Of a stretch of 64,000 bases of DNA, positions 21,289 to 31,744 are shown piece after piece. Both the position numbers and the translations under genes were made by a program. The stretch's first letter is position 1. The number at the start of each line of letters is the position of its first letter. Below the pieces are notes generated by a model, which was not told where the DNA came from, made no database searches, and saw only the letters and a program-made list of their open reading frames with translations. This stretch comes from Phycisphaerae bacterium (lineage in GTDB: Bacteria; Planctomycetota; Phycisphaerae; UBA1845). The stretch lies in assembly GCA_022072505.1 (NCBI GenBank), contig JAJVHU010000037.1, forward strand, positions 89,716 through 153,715, in the 5' to 3' direction.

Positions 21289-22443
21289 CTACCCGAGCTT
21301 CCGCAGCCGGCGGCACGCCTCCTCCAGCTCGGGCATCTTCTTCGCGTAGCAGAAGCGGAGTTGATCGTCGCCGTCGGCGGGGTTGCGGTAGAAGGCCGAT
21401 CCGGGGACGGACGCCACGCCGGTGCGTTCGAGGATGTCCTCGGCGGCGTGAACCGCGTTCTTCCAGCGGGTCTTGGCGAAGGCCGCCAGCATGTAATAAC
21501 TGCCCGTCGGCAGGTAGGGCGTGAAACCGATGTCCCGCAGCGTGCCCGCCATCAGGTTGCGCTTCGTCTCGTAATCCTTGCGCATCCGGTCGTAATACGC
21601 CTGCGGCAGCGCCAGCCCGGCGACGATGCCGTGCTGGAGCGGGTTCGGGGCGCAGATGTAGAAAAGGTCGGAGACGACCGCGATCTTGTCGATCATCGCC
21701 GCGGGACCGACCGTGTATCCGACGCGCCAGCCGGTGACGGCGTAAGTCTTGCTCGCACCGCTGATCGTCAGCGTGCGCGCGTTCGCCCGCGGCAAGGCGC
21801 CGATCGAGACGTGCTCTGCCTCGTGCGTGATGTATTCGTAGATTTCGTCCGTCACGATCCAGAGGTTGTGCCGCTCCGCCAGCGCCGCGATCTCCTCGAG
21901 CTCGGTCCGCGAGAAGACCTTGCCGGTCGGATTTCCGGGGGTGTTGATGACGATCATCCGGGTGCGCGGCGTGACGGCGGCGGCCAGCGCCCCGGCGTCG
22001 TAACGCCAATCCGGCGGTTTGAGGTCCACGTAGCTGACGCGCGCCCCGATGAGGGTCAGCAGGTTGACGTGATAACTGTAAAACGGGCTGAAAACGATCG
22101 CCTCGTCGCCGGGGTTGAGGATCGACAGGCAGGTGCAGGCGAACGAGCCGGCGGTCCCGACATTGACGGCGATTTCGGTCTCGGGGTCGCAGGCGACGCC
22201 GTTGAAGGCCTTCATCTTCGCGGCGATGGCGCGGCGCAACTCGACGATGCCGCGCAGGTTGGTGTAAATCGCGTGGTCAGCGTCGATCGCGCGCTTCGCC
22301 GCCTCCTTGACCTCGATCGGCGCGGGCTGGTCGCAGACGCCCTGCGACAGGTTGACCCCCCCCATCGCCTGACAGATCGCCGAGTACCGGCGGATGTCGG
22401 ACTGTCGGATGTCACGGACGCGATCGGCGATCGGCAAGCTCAT
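21289..22443 (-). CDS. Class I/II pyridoxal-phosphate aminotransferase
   Basis: This 384-residue fold-type I aminotransferase starts with IRQSDIRRYSAICQAMGGVN, NLSQGVCDQPAP and TNLRGIVELRRAIAAK. Markers are NTPGNPTGKVFSRTELEEIA, the Asp that holds the PLP nitrogen in VTDEIYEYI, the Schiff-base lysine in ISGASKTYAVTGWRVGY (near residue 231) and the substrate-binding Arg in QLRFCYAKK. The subgroup resembles aspartate or kynurenine/methionine-type aminotransferases, but I cannot fix the substrate. GGAGG lies eight bases before the ATG at 22443; an upstream in-frame start at 22503 lacks similarity. It is convergent with kbl, with 18 bases between their stops. Confidence 0.92.
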   Translation of the reverse strand: MSLPIADRVRDIRQSDIRRYSAICQAMGGVNLSQGVCDQPAPIEVKEAAKRAIDADHAIYTNLRGIVELRRAIAAKMKAFNGVACDPETEIAVNVGTAGSFACTCLSILNPGDEAIVFSPFYSYHVNLLTLIGARVSYVDLKPPDWRYDAGALAAAVTPRTRMIVINTPGNPTGKVFSRTELEEIAALAERHNLWIVTDEIYEYITHEAEHVSIGALPRANARTLTISGASKTYAVTGWRVGYTVGPAAMIDKIAVVSDLFYICAPNPLQHGIVAGLALPQAYYDRMRKDYETKRNLMAGTLRDIGFTPYLPTGSYYMLAAFAKTRWKNAVHAAEDILERTGVASVPGSAFYRNPADGDDQLRFCYAKKMPELEEACRRLRKLG

Positions 22444-22527
22444 GCTGAAATCCTCCGGGTTCGTCCGATCGTTATACGCGGCGCGGCGCAGCCTGTCACG
22501 CAACCGGAGGACCGCGTGGCCGACGTT

Positions 22528-24180
22528 TCAGGGGCGTCGTCCGGGTCGGCGGGATTCCGCAGGGGCTTCCCGCAGCTTCTCCAGCGCGCAGCGCAGCACC
22601 GGATCAGACTGCGGCGTGAACGCCTCCGGAGCGGCCTCGACGCGCACCTGCGGTTTGATGCCCTCGGGTTCCAGCGGACGGCCGTCGGGCAGGCGGTCGA
22701 TCCAGCGTGGAAGATTGACGGTGATTCCGAGCCCGGGGTCGACGCGCCGCGGGTTGGCGCTGGAACCGGCGGTGCGATCGCCCAGTGTCATCGCCTGCGG
22801 CGCCTGCGCCAGCATCAGGGCGAAGGATTCCGCGGAACTCATCGTGCCTTGTCCGATCAGGACGACGACCGGCGCCTCAAAGCGCCACGGTCCGCGCGGT
22901 TCGACGACGCGATCCAGCATCGGCCCCAGATCGTCATGCTTCGGACCGGAGCGGTACTGATTCCGGCTGTAAACGCGCGGCTGGTCCACGAAGCGTCCGG
23001 CGATGGCGCGGGCGAGACGTTCGTCGCCGCCGCCGTTGTAGCGCAGATCGAGAACCAGCCCCCACGAATCTCCGAGGGTTTCGAGCATGTTGTCCACGAG
23101 GCCCGGCATCTCCGCGTCGGAAAGCGCGTACACGTTCAGGTACGCGATGCCGTCCTCCGTCCGGGCCCACGCTGCGCCTCGCCGCGAGTCGCGCAGCGGA
23201 CCGACGAGCGCTTCCGCCGCCTGCCGGTTCGCGTTCAAGGGACGAGATCGCGAGTACACCGGGACGCCCTCGTCGCCGCAGCTCACCCAGACATGAAGGT
23301 CTTCGAGCGGTCGAAGCAGGTCGGCGATCCCCGCCGCGGTCTCGTACGTCGTCCTCGCCGCCGCCGCACGCGGGCGGAAGGTTGCCCGCAACTTCGCCCA
23401 GTCCACTCCGGAGCGAATCCCGAACATCGCATACTCGCGATCAAACGCCTCCCAGACCCCATCGAAGGCGCGAAGCGCTTCCGTTTCAGTGACGGGCGTC
23501 AGGGGGGGCAGCGGACGCCGCTCGAAGAAAGGTTCGTACTTGACCGTCCCGGCCTGCGTATCCGTCATGAAGAGCCGCCGGGCGACGCTGGTCTCAAAGT
23601 CCACGACGATCGACTTGCGCCAGGGGATGACGGGAAGGTTGCCGCTTTGCCACGCCGCGTTGATCTTCCACGCCGCAGCACGCCGCGCCCAAGTCAGGAG
23701 TTCCGGGTTTCCGGCGCCTCTGACCGTTTCCGCAGGAAACAGCTCCGCGAGCACGGCGGGATTGAAGCGCAGGAAGATCGCGCGGACCTCCTCGCCTGCG
23801 CCGGCAGGGGCCTGGACGAGTCGGCCTGGCGTGTCCGGCTGAATGTGCGCCCAGACCACGTTTCCGCGATGCACGCCGAAGGCGACCTGCGACGGGCCGA
23901 GTTCGACGGCGAACGAGGCTGCGACCTTCAGCGTGAAGGATCCGAGCGACCAGACGTCGTCGGCGTCGCAGGTCCAGGGACGGCCGATCGGCGGTTCCGA
24001 GGCGTCGAGCGTCGCCGGATAGCGTGAGGCGAGGTTGACGCCCACCGTCTGCCGGGCAAGCGCCGCGGGTCCGGCGATCGCGGCGACGAGCAAGGCAACG
24101 ACCGGAAGCGCGATGCGAGGATCCGGCGGCGCGGGGGGCGTCACCGCGCGGCGCCGCTCGGCGGCCGGGGCTGGATGCAC
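22528..24180 (-). CDS. S41-family (tail-specific type) peptidase, exported
   Basis: This protein of about 550 residues has a likely signal peptide (LPVVALLVAAIAGPAALARQ) at its start. A poorly conserved N-terminal region of about 200 residues follows, then an S41 protease fold: LVLDLRYNGGGDERLA, VVVLIGQGTMSSAESFALML with the nucleophile Ser near residue 447, and DRTAGSSANPRRVDPGLGI. The characteristic Ser of SSAESFA and the preceding NGGG are intact. No PDZ domain is evident, so it resembles tricorn-core/IRBP-like rather than Prc-like members. No ATG lies near the signal peptide; GTG 24180 is used, and GTG 24144 would leave a more compact signal peptide. It is divergent from the zinc-ribbon gene. 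Confidence 0.85.
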   Translation of the reverse strand: MHPAPAAERRRAVTPPAPPDPRIALPVVALLVAAIAGPAALARQTVGVNLASRYPATLDASEPPIGRPWTCDADDVWSLGSFTLKVAASFAVELGPSQVAFGVHRGNVVWAHIQPDTPGRLVQAPAGAGEEVRAIFLRFNPAVLAELFPAETVRGAGNPELLTWARRAAAWKINAAWQSGNLPVIPWRKSIVVDFETSVARRLFMTDTQAGTVKYEPFFERRPLPPLTPVTETEALRAFDGVWEAFDREYAMFGIRSGVDWAKLRATFRPRAAAARTTYETAAGIADLLRPLEDLHVWVSCGDEGVPVYSRSRPLNANRQAAEALVGPLRDSRRGAAWARTEDGIAYLNVYALSDAEMPGLVDNMLETLGDSWGLVLDLRYNGGGDERLARAIAGRFVDQPRVYSRNQYRSGPKHDDLGPMLDRVVEPRGPWRFEAPVVVLIGQGTMSSAESFALMLAQAPQAMTLGDRTAGSSANPRRVDPGLGITVNLPRWIDRLPDGRPLEPEGIKPQVRVEAAPEAFTPQSDPVLRCALEKLREAPAESRRPGRRP

Positions 24181-24222
24181 GACGTCGCGCGCATATGATC
24201 CGAGGGCAAGGGACCAACCGCG

Positions 24223-24714
24223 GTGCCGGTATCCGATGAAGAATTCGATCACCTTGTGGCGCGGGCCTCGGTGGATGAGACCCTGCGGTCGCTGACCTTG
24301 TGCGAAGCCTGTCTTTATGACCTTCGCGGGCTTCCGGCCGCAGGCCGCTGTCCGGAATGCGGAGGGCGTTACTGCGCGGCCGGACTTCGGCGGCGCGGCG
24401 TGTTTCGGCCTGAACATGCTGAGTTTCCTCTTGCAGAGCTTTCGGCGTCGCTGGTTCTCTTACTGGTTTGCTGGTGGATTTTCGATCCTTATGCCCTGAT
24501 CGTGTTCGGTCGCACCGCGCTGCACGTGGGGTTCGGCTTTCTGACCGGTCTGACCGGGTTGCTTTGCGCCCTGATGACGTACTCGCGGATTCGGCGTTAT
24601 GTCCGCGCCCGAGCGAGGGCGCGGCAGGCTCGGGCGTATGCGCGTTCCCTCGCCCGGGAGGACGGACCGTGGATCACGGTGTCGTCGCCGGTCATGAGGG
24701 CGCGCTGGAATTGA
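24223..24714 (+). CDS. Small membrane protein with CPECG zinc ribbon
   Basis: This 163-residue protein of unknown function begins at a GTG. Near residues 27-50 it has CEACLYDLRGLP and CPECGGRYC, a rubredoxin-like zinc ribbon followed shortly by two membrane helices (about 75-92 and 100-120) and a very basic Arg/Ala-rich tail. This arrangement of a YDLRGLP-type ribbon followed by membrane helices recurs in planctomycete proteins of unknown role. It is divergent from the S41 peptidase with only 42 bases between the starts, so both promoters must lie within or very near the coding regions. The hflX promoter overlaps its 3' end. Confidence 0.6.
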   Translation: MPVSDEEFDHLVARASVDETLRSLTLCEACLYDLRGLPAAGRCPECGGRYCAAGLRRRGVFRPEHAEFPLAELSASLVLLLVCWWIFDPYALIVFGRTALHVGFGFLTGLTGLLCALMTYSRIRRYVRARARARQARAYARSLAREDGPWITVSSPVMRARWN

Positions 24715-24740
24715 CGCAGGCGTCCGGGCCAGGCTAGAAT
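24711..24740 (+). promoter_or_regulatory. Promoter-like sequence upstream of hflX
   Basis: TTGACG (24711-24716), an 18-base spacer and TAGAAT (24735-24740). The predicted start, about 24747, leaves a leader of roughly 30 nt before the hflX ATG at 24779. The -35 box overlaps the stop region of the preceding gene. Confidence 0.55.
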
Positions 24741-24778
24741 GCCCCGTCATCCGCGGCGTTTCGCGCGGTCCGCATTTC

Positions 24779-26140
24779 ATGAGTAAAGTCACCGAAAGCA
24801 TGCAGGCGACGCCGCGCGGCAGCCTCTCCGTCACGCGGGAGCGGGCGATGCTGGTGGGCGTGCTGCTGCCCGCCGCGAACGTGGATCCGGCGAATCCTCT
24901 GGCGGAGCTGGCGGCGCTGGCGGAGTCGGCGGGCGCGGAGGTGGTGGACTCCCTCGTGCAGAAGCGGCTTTCGCCGCATCCGGGGCTTTTCGTCGGGACG
25001 GGGAAAGCGCGGGAGGTCAAGGATCGCGCCGACGCAGCCGAGGCCACGGTCATCATCTTTGACAATGACCTCTCTCCGCGCCAGATCCGCGGACTGGAGG
25101 AGATCGTCGAGCGCAAGATCCTGGACCGCAGCGAGTTGATTCTCGACATTTTCGCCAGCCGGGCGCGCACGCATGAGGCCCGGCTTCAGGTCGAACTCGC
25201 GCAGCTCGAGTACACGGCCCCGCGTCTGCGCGGGATGTGGACGCACCTGGAGCGGATCGCGGGCGCGGCGGGCGGCGCGGGGGCGGGCGTCGTCGGCGGG
25301 ATCGGGACGCGCGGTCCCGGCGAGCGCCAGATCGAGATCGACCGCCGGCTGGTGAAGGACCGCATCCTCCAGCTCAAGCGGGAGATTGAGGAGATCGACC
25401 GCCGCAAGCTCCGCGAGATTCGCGCGCGTGAGGATGAGTTCACGGTTTCGCTCGTCGGGTACACCAACTCCGGGAAAACGACGCTGCTGAATCGTCTGAC
25501 CGGCGCGGAGCAGTTCGCCAGGGACATGCTTTTCGCCACGCTGGACACGAAGACGACGCGGTGGCACCTCGGCGACGGCTCGCGCATCCTGCTGTCCGAC
25601 ACCGTCGGGTTCATCCGGGATCTGCCGCACCGTCTCGTCGCGTCGTTCCGCGCCACGCTGGAGGAGGCGATCCACGCCGACTTTCTGCTGCACGTGGTGG
25701 ACGCGGCCTCTCCTTTCGCGCTGCACCAGGTGGAGTCGGTCAACGCGGTGCTGACGGAACTGGGCTGCCGGGATCACCCCTCGCTGCTGCTGCTGAACAA
25801 GCTGGACGCGGTCGTGGACGACACGAACCTGAAGATTCTGATGCACCGGTCGCCGGAGTCGCTGCCGATCAGCGCGAAAACGGGGGAGGGGCTGGAGGCG
25901 CTGGTGGAGCGCGTGCGCACGGTGATGAAGGGCAAAGTCGTCGAGACGATGCTCCGCGTCCCCGGCGCGGACGGACGGGCGATCGCGGAGATCGAGCGTT
26001 ACGCGCATGTCCTCACGCGGACGTACGAGGACTCGACCGTGTTGTTCCGCGTGCGTGCGAATCAGACGCAGCTCGCGCAGCTCAAAGGGCGTCACCCGGG
26101 GCTGAAGGAGGTCGCCGAAGGTGAGGCCGCTACCCCCTGA
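24779..26140 (+). CDS. hflX: GTPase HflX (ribosome-splitting GTPase)
   Basis: This 453-residue Obg-like GTPase rescues or splits ribosomes under stress. The N-terminal HflX domain has QKRLSPHPGLFVGTGKA, VIIFDNDLSPRQIRGLEE and RTHEARLQVELAQLEY. A Gly-rich loop (IGTRGPGERQIEIDRR) and an arginine-rich helix follow. The G domain has G1 GYTNSGKTTLLNRLTG near residue 226, G2 at TKTTRW, G3 DTVGFIRDLPHRLVASF and G4 NKLD. G1 has S-G-K-T where most HflX have A-G-K-S, a conservative change. No clear Shine-Dalgarno precedes the ATG. The last 20 bases overlap the next gene, which implies translational coupling. Confidence 0.96.
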   Translation: MSKVTESMQATPRGSLSVTRERAMLVGVLLPAANVDPANPLAELAALAESAGAEVVDSLVQKRLSPHPGLFVGTGKAREVKDRADAAEATVIIFDNDLSPRQIRGLEEIVERKILDRSELILDIFASRARTHEARLQVELAQLEYTAPRLRGMWTHLERIAGAAGGAGAGVVGGIGTRGPGERQIEIDRRLVKDRILQLKREIEEIDRRKLREIRAREDEFTVSLVGYTNSGKTTLLNRLTGAEQFARDMLFATLDTKTTRWHLGDGSRILLSDTVGFIRDLPHRLVASFRATLEEAIHADFLLHVVDAASPFALHQVESVNAVLTELGCRDHPSLLLLNKLDAVVDDTNLKILMHRSPESLPISAKTGEGLEALVERVRTVMKGKVVETMLRVPGADGRAIAEIERYAHVLTRTYEDSTVLFRVRANQTQLAQLKGRHPGLKEVAEGEAATP

Positions 26141-27572
26141 GGCCGCCGCAAGCGCGATCCTGGCGGTCGTTCTCGCCGCGTGCGGCGCGGCGTCCGCCCG
26201 TCAAACGTCCGGCGGCGCCTCGGACGTCTCCACGACGATCGAGGTGACCCTGACGCTCCCGGACGGCGTCGAATTCACCGGCAAGGTCGTCGATCAGGAC
26301 GAACACGCCGTCATCGTTTTCGCCGACGGCGCGCCGCATGTCTTTGCGTGGCGGGACCAGACCGGGGGGAGCGAATACCGCGTCCGGAAGGCGTTGCTGC
26401 GGATGACGCGCGGCGCGGACGGACTGACCGCCGAGGATCACTTCCGTCTCGGTGTCCGGATGCTGGAGCGGGACGAGACGCAGCTTGCAGTGAACGAGTT
26501 CCGCGACGCCGCCCGCCTCGACCGGACGTACGACGCCCGGGCCCGCGAGGCGATGTCCGCGCAGCGCGATCGCCGCACCGACTCCCCGCCGCCCGCGTCT
26601 CCCGCCGATCCGAGCGCCTTCGAAACTCCCCCTGCGTCGGGGACGGCCGAACTCCTGGAGTCGCTGGCGTCATCGTCCGACGAGCTTCGCATCCGACCGA
26701 CGCCCCCGGAACAGGTCGAGGCTGTGACGGCGCGCTTCCGGGCGTTCTTTGACCCGCGACTCAAGTCGGTCATCGGTCCGGAGGTTTCGCTCGTCGAGAC
26801 CGCGCATTTTCTGATCTGGACCGACCTGCCGGCGTCGCAGCGGCCGTCGCTGGCGGACGCGGCGGAGCGGATGTACGACGCGCTGTGCCGGCAGTTCGAG
26901 TTTGACCCGGCGTCGACCGTGTTTCTGGGAAAGTGTCCGGTGTTCTGCTTCCGGTCGAAGGGGCGGTTCCTGAGGTTCGCCCGGGCGTTCGACGGTTACC
27001 GGGAAACGAACGCGGCGGGGTACACTCGGTCGGTCGAGGACCGCGGATATGTCCACGTCGCGCTGTTCTACCAGGGTCAGACCCGGGAGGACTGGAAGCG
27101 TTTTCTCTGCACCCTCGTTCACGAAGGTTCGCACGCCTTTCTGCACCGTCTTCACGCCAGCCGGCTGATCCCGGGCTGGATCAATGAAGGTTACGCCGAT
27201 CTCATGACGGAGCGTGTGCTCGGCGAAGACAGCTTCACCGGGGAGTGCGCCGCGCTTCTCGGAAAGGCGTTCGCCCGGCATGACTGGCCGGTGCATAACC
27301 TGATGCGTGGTTCGGGTCCGATCCTGGTGCATCAATACCCCGTGGCGCACAGCCTGGTGGGTTGGCTTGAGTCGCGGGATTCCCGGTCGTTCATGCGGTT
27401 CATCCTCCTGCTGAAGGAGGGGAATCCGGTCGAGACGGCGCTGGCGTCCGCGTTTGAGGGGATGTCGCTTGAGGCGTGGGAGTCCGGGTGGCGGGCCTCA
27501 TGCCGCGACCCGGAAACGACTCCGCCGTCGGCGGGCGCGCCATCTGACGCAAGCGCTGCCTCCCGCCCCTGA
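26121..27572 (+). CDS. Exported gluzincin-like metallopeptidase (DUF1570-like)
   Basis: This 483-residue protein starts at a GTG inside the end of hflX. An Ala-rich hydrophobic N-terminus with AACGAA could be a signal peptide or lipoprotein leader. A small beta-rich segment follows, then a TPR-like helical pair (about 105-145), a Pro/Ser linker and a C-terminal protease-like domain. That domain has TLVHEGSHAFLHRL (HExxH near residue 333) and, about 20 residues later, WINEGYADLM, whose Glu is the expected third zinc ligand of gluzincins. This pattern is typical of planctomycete DUF1570-type proteins. Substrate unknown. The overlap with hflX suggests co-expression, not a shared function. Confidence 0.78.
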   Translation: MRPLPPEAAASAILAVVLAACGAASARQTSGGASDVSTTIEVTLTLPDGVEFTGKVVDQDEHAVIVFADGAPHVFAWRDQTGGSEYRVRKALLRMTRGADGLTAEDHFRLGVRMLERDETQLAVNEFRDAARLDRTYDARAREAMSAQRDRRTDSPPPASPADPSAFETPPASGTAELLESLASSSDELRIRPTPPEQVEAVTARFRAFFDPRLKSVIGPEVSLVETAHFLIWTDLPASQRPSLADAAERMYDALCRQFEFDPASTVFLGKCPVFCFRSKGRFLRFARAFDGYRETNAAGYTRSVEDRGYVHVALFYQGQTREDWKRFLCTLVHEGSHAFLHRLHASRLIPGWINEGYADLMTERVLGEDSFTGECAALLGKAFARHDWPVHNLMRGSGPILVHQYPVAHSLVGWLESRDSRSFMRFILLLKEGNPVETALASAFEGMSLEAWESGWRASCRDPETTPPSAGAPSDASAASRP

Positions 27573-27848
27573 CGGGACGACGGGGTTCGGGGCTTTCCGA
27601 TGCGACAGTTTTCGACCGGCTGGCGCTGCGCATTTCCGCCCGGTCCGTCGTAAGATTCAGCCCTCGCCGGGCGCGGCGACGTGCGTGCCGGCGAGCGTGT
27701 ATCAGGGAGTGACAAGCCGGGGTCGCGCGGCGGGTTTTCTTTGTCCTGCCGGGCGGAAATCGGTTGCGTCGTCTTACAACTGACGGACCGGGAGGCGGTC
27801 GTTGCCGCGCTCCCGAACGCAGAGCGAGTCAGCGAAGGAGAACACATC

Positions 27849-30800
27849 ATGAGAGCAGGGCTGAGTTTGTTTCTGACAGCCGCACTGGGCGCGGCTGCGT
27901 GGGCCGACCCTCCGAAACCCGAGGAGAACCTGGATCTCGGGGCGGTCGTGTCAGAAATGATGGTCAAGGGCGGCGGAGGCGGCTCGTCGAAGGCGGGCGA
28001 ATTCCCCGACTTCAACGACGTCACGAAGGACATGACGTCACAAAAGGGCATGTTCACGCTCTGGGCGCACTCGGAGAGCGAGAAGGATCCGGAAAAGCTG
28101 CTGGCGCAGATTCCGGCGGCGCTTCTCGGCGAGCAGTTCATGCTCTCGACGAGCGTCTCGGGCGGCGGGTTCTTCACCGGATTCCCGCTGGACCAGCGGG
28201 TGGTGAAGTGGGTGGTGCAGGGCAAGCAGCTTCTGCTGATCGAACCGCAGACGCGCTACGTCCGCAACAGCTCCGAGGAGGTGGACGACGTGGTCGCCCG
28301 GACCTACCCCGAGCGCATCCGGGTGGCGGTCCCGATCGTGACGAAGTCTCCGGGGGGCGACCCGGTGATCGACCTGGGCGACCTGCTCAAGAGCGAGTTC
28401 GCGGACATCGGGTGGCTGACCGGCGGGTTCGGTCCCTTTGGCGGGTTCGGCGGAGGCGGCGGAATCAACCCGGCGCTAAGCAAGTGGAGCAAGAAGAAGA
28501 CGTTCCCGGAAAACGTGGAGATCGGCGTGGAGCTGGCGACGTCGGCCGGGTCGCCGCCCGGGTCGTACACCAAGACGGGCGTGCATTACAGTTTCTGGAA
28601 GCTGCCGGCGTCGGATTATCAGCCGCGCGCGGCGGATGACCGGATCGGGTACTTCCTGACCGCAAACCAGGACTGGTCGAAATCGGTCGACTCGCGCGAC
28701 CTGTTCAACCGGTACATCGACCGGTGGCACCTGGTGAAGCGCGATCCGTCGCTGCCGCTGTGTGAGCCGAAGCAGCCGATCATCTTCTACATCGAGAAGA
28801 CGGTCCCGGTGCAATATCGCCGGGCGGTGCGCGACGGCATCCTGGAGTGGAACAAGGCGTACGAGAAGTGCGGCTTCCTCAACGCGATCGAGGTCCGTCA
28901 GCAGACGGACGACAATGAGTGGAAGGACCTCGACCCGGAAGACATGCGTTACAGCTTCTTCCGCTGGATCGTGACGGGGGCGGGCTTCGCGATGGGGCCG
29001 CACCGGGCGAACCCCTTCACCGGGCAGATTTACGACGCGGACATCATTTTCGACGACTCGATGGTGCGTTTCTTCGAGACGGAGATGTCCACGCTGACGC
29101 CGGACGCGCTGGTTTCGTCGAAGCTCGCCGACGCGGGCGTCGAGCGTTTCCTGGAGCGCTTCCCGCAGTGGCGCAGGCCGACGGAGGACTGGAAGAACCT
29201 GAAGTTCAAGGAGGAGCCGACCTGTGACGCGCGCGACGTGGCGCGGCATCGCGCCCGCGCGGTGGGGCTGCACACCTGCGACTACGCGGACGGCATGAAG
29301 CATCAGATGCAGTACGCGGGCGCGGTGCTGGCGGCCGCTCCGCGCGAAGTGAAGGACCAGTTCCTTTACGAGGTCGTCAAAGAAGTGGTGATGCACGAGG
29401 TCGGGCACACGCTCGGACTGCGTCACAACTTCATCGCCAGCTCGATCTGGACGCTGGACGAGATCAAGCAGCGGGCGAAGAAGGGCGACGCGACGACGGG
29501 GTCGGTGATGGACTACAACCCGGCGATCTTCTTCGCCGACCTGACGAAGGACCACCGGTTCATCACGCCGACGATCGGTCCGTATGATTACTGGGCGATC
29601 GAATACGGCTACCGTCCTTTTGACGGCACGTTCCAGGCGACGGTCGCGTCCGGCGCCGGGTCGGCGGAAACCGCGTCGACGCCGGAAGCCGCGCCGTCGT
29701 CCGCGGACGGCAAGAAGCAGCGCAAGGCGGATCGCGCGGACACGGCGTCAGGCGCCGGCGAGGCGTCGGCCGCCCCCGGAGGCGTCGCCGTCGCGGACTC
29801 GTCCGACAAGACCTCGGGCGAGGCGGCGGGTCCGGGCTCGTGCGGCAGCGAAGCGGAGATGCTCAAGTTCATCGCGTCCCGCGCCGCCGAGCCGGAGCTG
29901 GCGTACGCGACCGACGAGGATTGCACGATGCTGGGCGCGGATCCGCGGGTCAACCGCTTCGACTGCGCGAAGGATCCGATCAACTGGGCGAAGGAGCAGA
30001 TCACGCTCATCGACAAGCGGATGAGCGACGTGCTGACCTGGGCGGTGAAGGACGACGAGTCCTGGTATCACCTCGGGCAGACGTACCTGAGGCTCGTCTT
30101 CACGCGGGCCAACGTCCTCAGCTTTGTCGGGCGCTACGCCGGCGGGCAGTACTTCGCCCGGGCGCACAAGGACGATCCGAACGCGCCGCCGCCGCTGACC
30201 GTCGTGGACGCTCAGACGCAACGGCAGGCGATCGAGTTCCTCGAGGAGACGATCTACTCCGACGGGTTCTTCCGCTTCGACGAGAACGTGTTGAACCACC
30301 TTGTTCCGCCGCGCTGGTGGCATGACGGGGCGGATGCGAGCATGACGATCGACTTCCCGGTGCATAACCTGATCGCGGCGATGCAGTGGAGCGAGTTGTT
30401 CGACCGCTGGTTCCCGCCGACGCTCCAGCGCATTCATGACGCGGAGCTGAAGACCAACGGCAGCGACACTTTCACGGTCGCCGAGTACATCCAGCGCCTC
30501 GAGAAGGCGGTCTGGAGCGACGCGACCAACGTCAAGCGCGCCGGGGACGGGACGTGGTCGGACAACAAGCCCTTCCTGTCCAACGTCCGCCGGTCGCTCC
30601 AGCGCGAATACCTCGGGATCGTCGAGCCGCTGGTGCGATCGCAGCCGGGGGCGCCGCTTTCGCCGGATCTGCACGCGATGGTGCAGTACTCGTTGAAGCG
30701 GACGGCGGCGGACCTCGACAAGGTGCTGGGGACGGGCAAGCTGGACTTCGCCTCGACGGCGCATTTGACGGCGTGCAAGTCGCGCATTGACCGGATGCTG

Positions 30801-30878
30801 GCGCCGCAGCTTGAGGAATACTCGGGCGGCGGAGCCGGGGGCATGATGTTCATGCGTCCGGCGGGCAACGGCCGCTGA
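27849..30878 (+). CDS. Large exported zinc-dependent metalloprotease (DUF5117/DUF4953 type)
   Basis: This 1009-residue protein has a signal peptide (residues 1-20, ending AAWA). The N-terminal DUF5118/DUF5117-like beta-rich part contains LLGEQFMLSTSVSGGG and PIVTKSP. The catalytic domain has RDGILEWNKAYEKCGF and a complete metzincin-type motif HEVGHTLGLRHNF (near residue 516: three zinc His plus the catalytic Glu), followed by GSVMDYNP, the Met-turn region. A low-complexity Ala/Ser/Asp insertion of about 90 residues (about 600-690) interrupts the domain. The rest is the DUF4953-like C-terminus. AAGGAG lies eight bases before the ATG. A stable hairpin follows the stop. The physiological substrate of this family is unknown. 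Confidence 0.93.
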   Translation: MRAGLSLFLTAALGAAAWADPPKPEENLDLGAVVSEMMVKGGGGGSSKAGEFPDFNDVTKDMTSQKGMFTLWAHSESEKDPEKLLAQIPAALLGEQFMLSTSVSGGGFFTGFPLDQRVVKWVVQGKQLLLIEPQTRYVRNSSEEVDDVVARTYPERIRVAVPIVTKSPGGDPVIDLGDLLKSEFADIGWLTGGFGPFGGFGGGGGINPALSKWSKKKTFPENVEIGVELATSAGSPPGSYTKTGVHYSFWKLPASDYQPRAADDRIGYFLTANQDWSKSVDSRDLFNRYIDRWHLVKRDPSLPLCEPKQPIIFYIEKTVPVQYRRAVRDGILEWNKAYEKCGFLNAIEVRQQTDDNEWKDLDPEDMRYSFFRWIVTGAGFAMGPHRANPFTGQIYDADIIFDDSMVRFFETEMSTLTPDALVSSKLADAGVERFLERFPQWRRPTEDWKNLKFKEEPTCDARDVARHRARAVGLHTCDYADGMKHQMQYAGAVLAAAPREVKDQFLYEVVKEVVMHEVGHTLGLRHNFIASSIWTLDEIKQRAKKGDATTGSVMDYNPAIFFADLTKDHRFITPTIGPYDYWAIEYGYRPFDGTFQATVASGAGSAETASTPEAAPSSADGKKQRKADRADTASGAGEASAAPGGVAVADSSDKTSGEAAGPGSCGSEAEMLKFIASRAAEPELAYATDEDCTMLGADPRVNRFDCAKDPINWAKEQITLIDKRMSDVLTWAVKDDESWYHLGQTYLRLVFTRANVLSFVGRYAGGQYFARAHKDDPNAPPPLTVVDAQTQRQAIEFLEETIYSDGFFRFDENVLNHLVPPRWWHDGADASMTIDFPVHNLIAAMQWSELFDRWFPPTLQRIHDAELKTNGSDTFTVAEYIQRLEKAVWSDATNVKRAGDGTWSDNKPFLSNVRRSLQREYLGIVEPLVRSQPGAPLSPDLHAMVQYSLKRTAADLDKVLGTGKLDFASTAHLTACKSRIDRMLAPQLEEYSGGGAGGMMFMRPAGNGR

Positions 30879-30900
30879 CGCGGGAAGTTCGGAAGATCGA

Positions 30901-30934
30901 GGGGAGGCGCGGGTGGACAAATCCGCGCCTCCCC
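30901..30934 (+). terminator. Stem-loop terminator after the metalloprotease gene
   Basis: A 12-base perfect stem (GGGGAGGCGCGG with CCGCGCCTCCCC) and a 10-base loop lie 22 bases after the stop, followed by a short GCTTTCATT tract. The weak U-run is common in high-GC genomes. Confidence 0.7.
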
Positions 30935-30977
30935 GCTTTCATTCCGGCTCCCGAAAAGGGGCCGGAGTCGAACCAGG

Positions 30978-31706
<729 letters not shown>

Positions 31707-31715
31707 AACCGCTTA

Positions 31716-31744
31716 CCCGAGCCGCGCGGCTTCAGCCCGCGCGA
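31716..31744. repeat. GAGCCGCG dispersed repeat, copy 1
   Basis: The core GAGCCGCGCGGCTTCAGCCC... recurs at 43664-43692 with only a few mismatches (about 29 bases shared). It follows the TerC gene and is itself partly self-complementary (GCCGCGCGGC). Nothing else is visible in the 202-nt gap to tatC. Confidence 0.6.
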
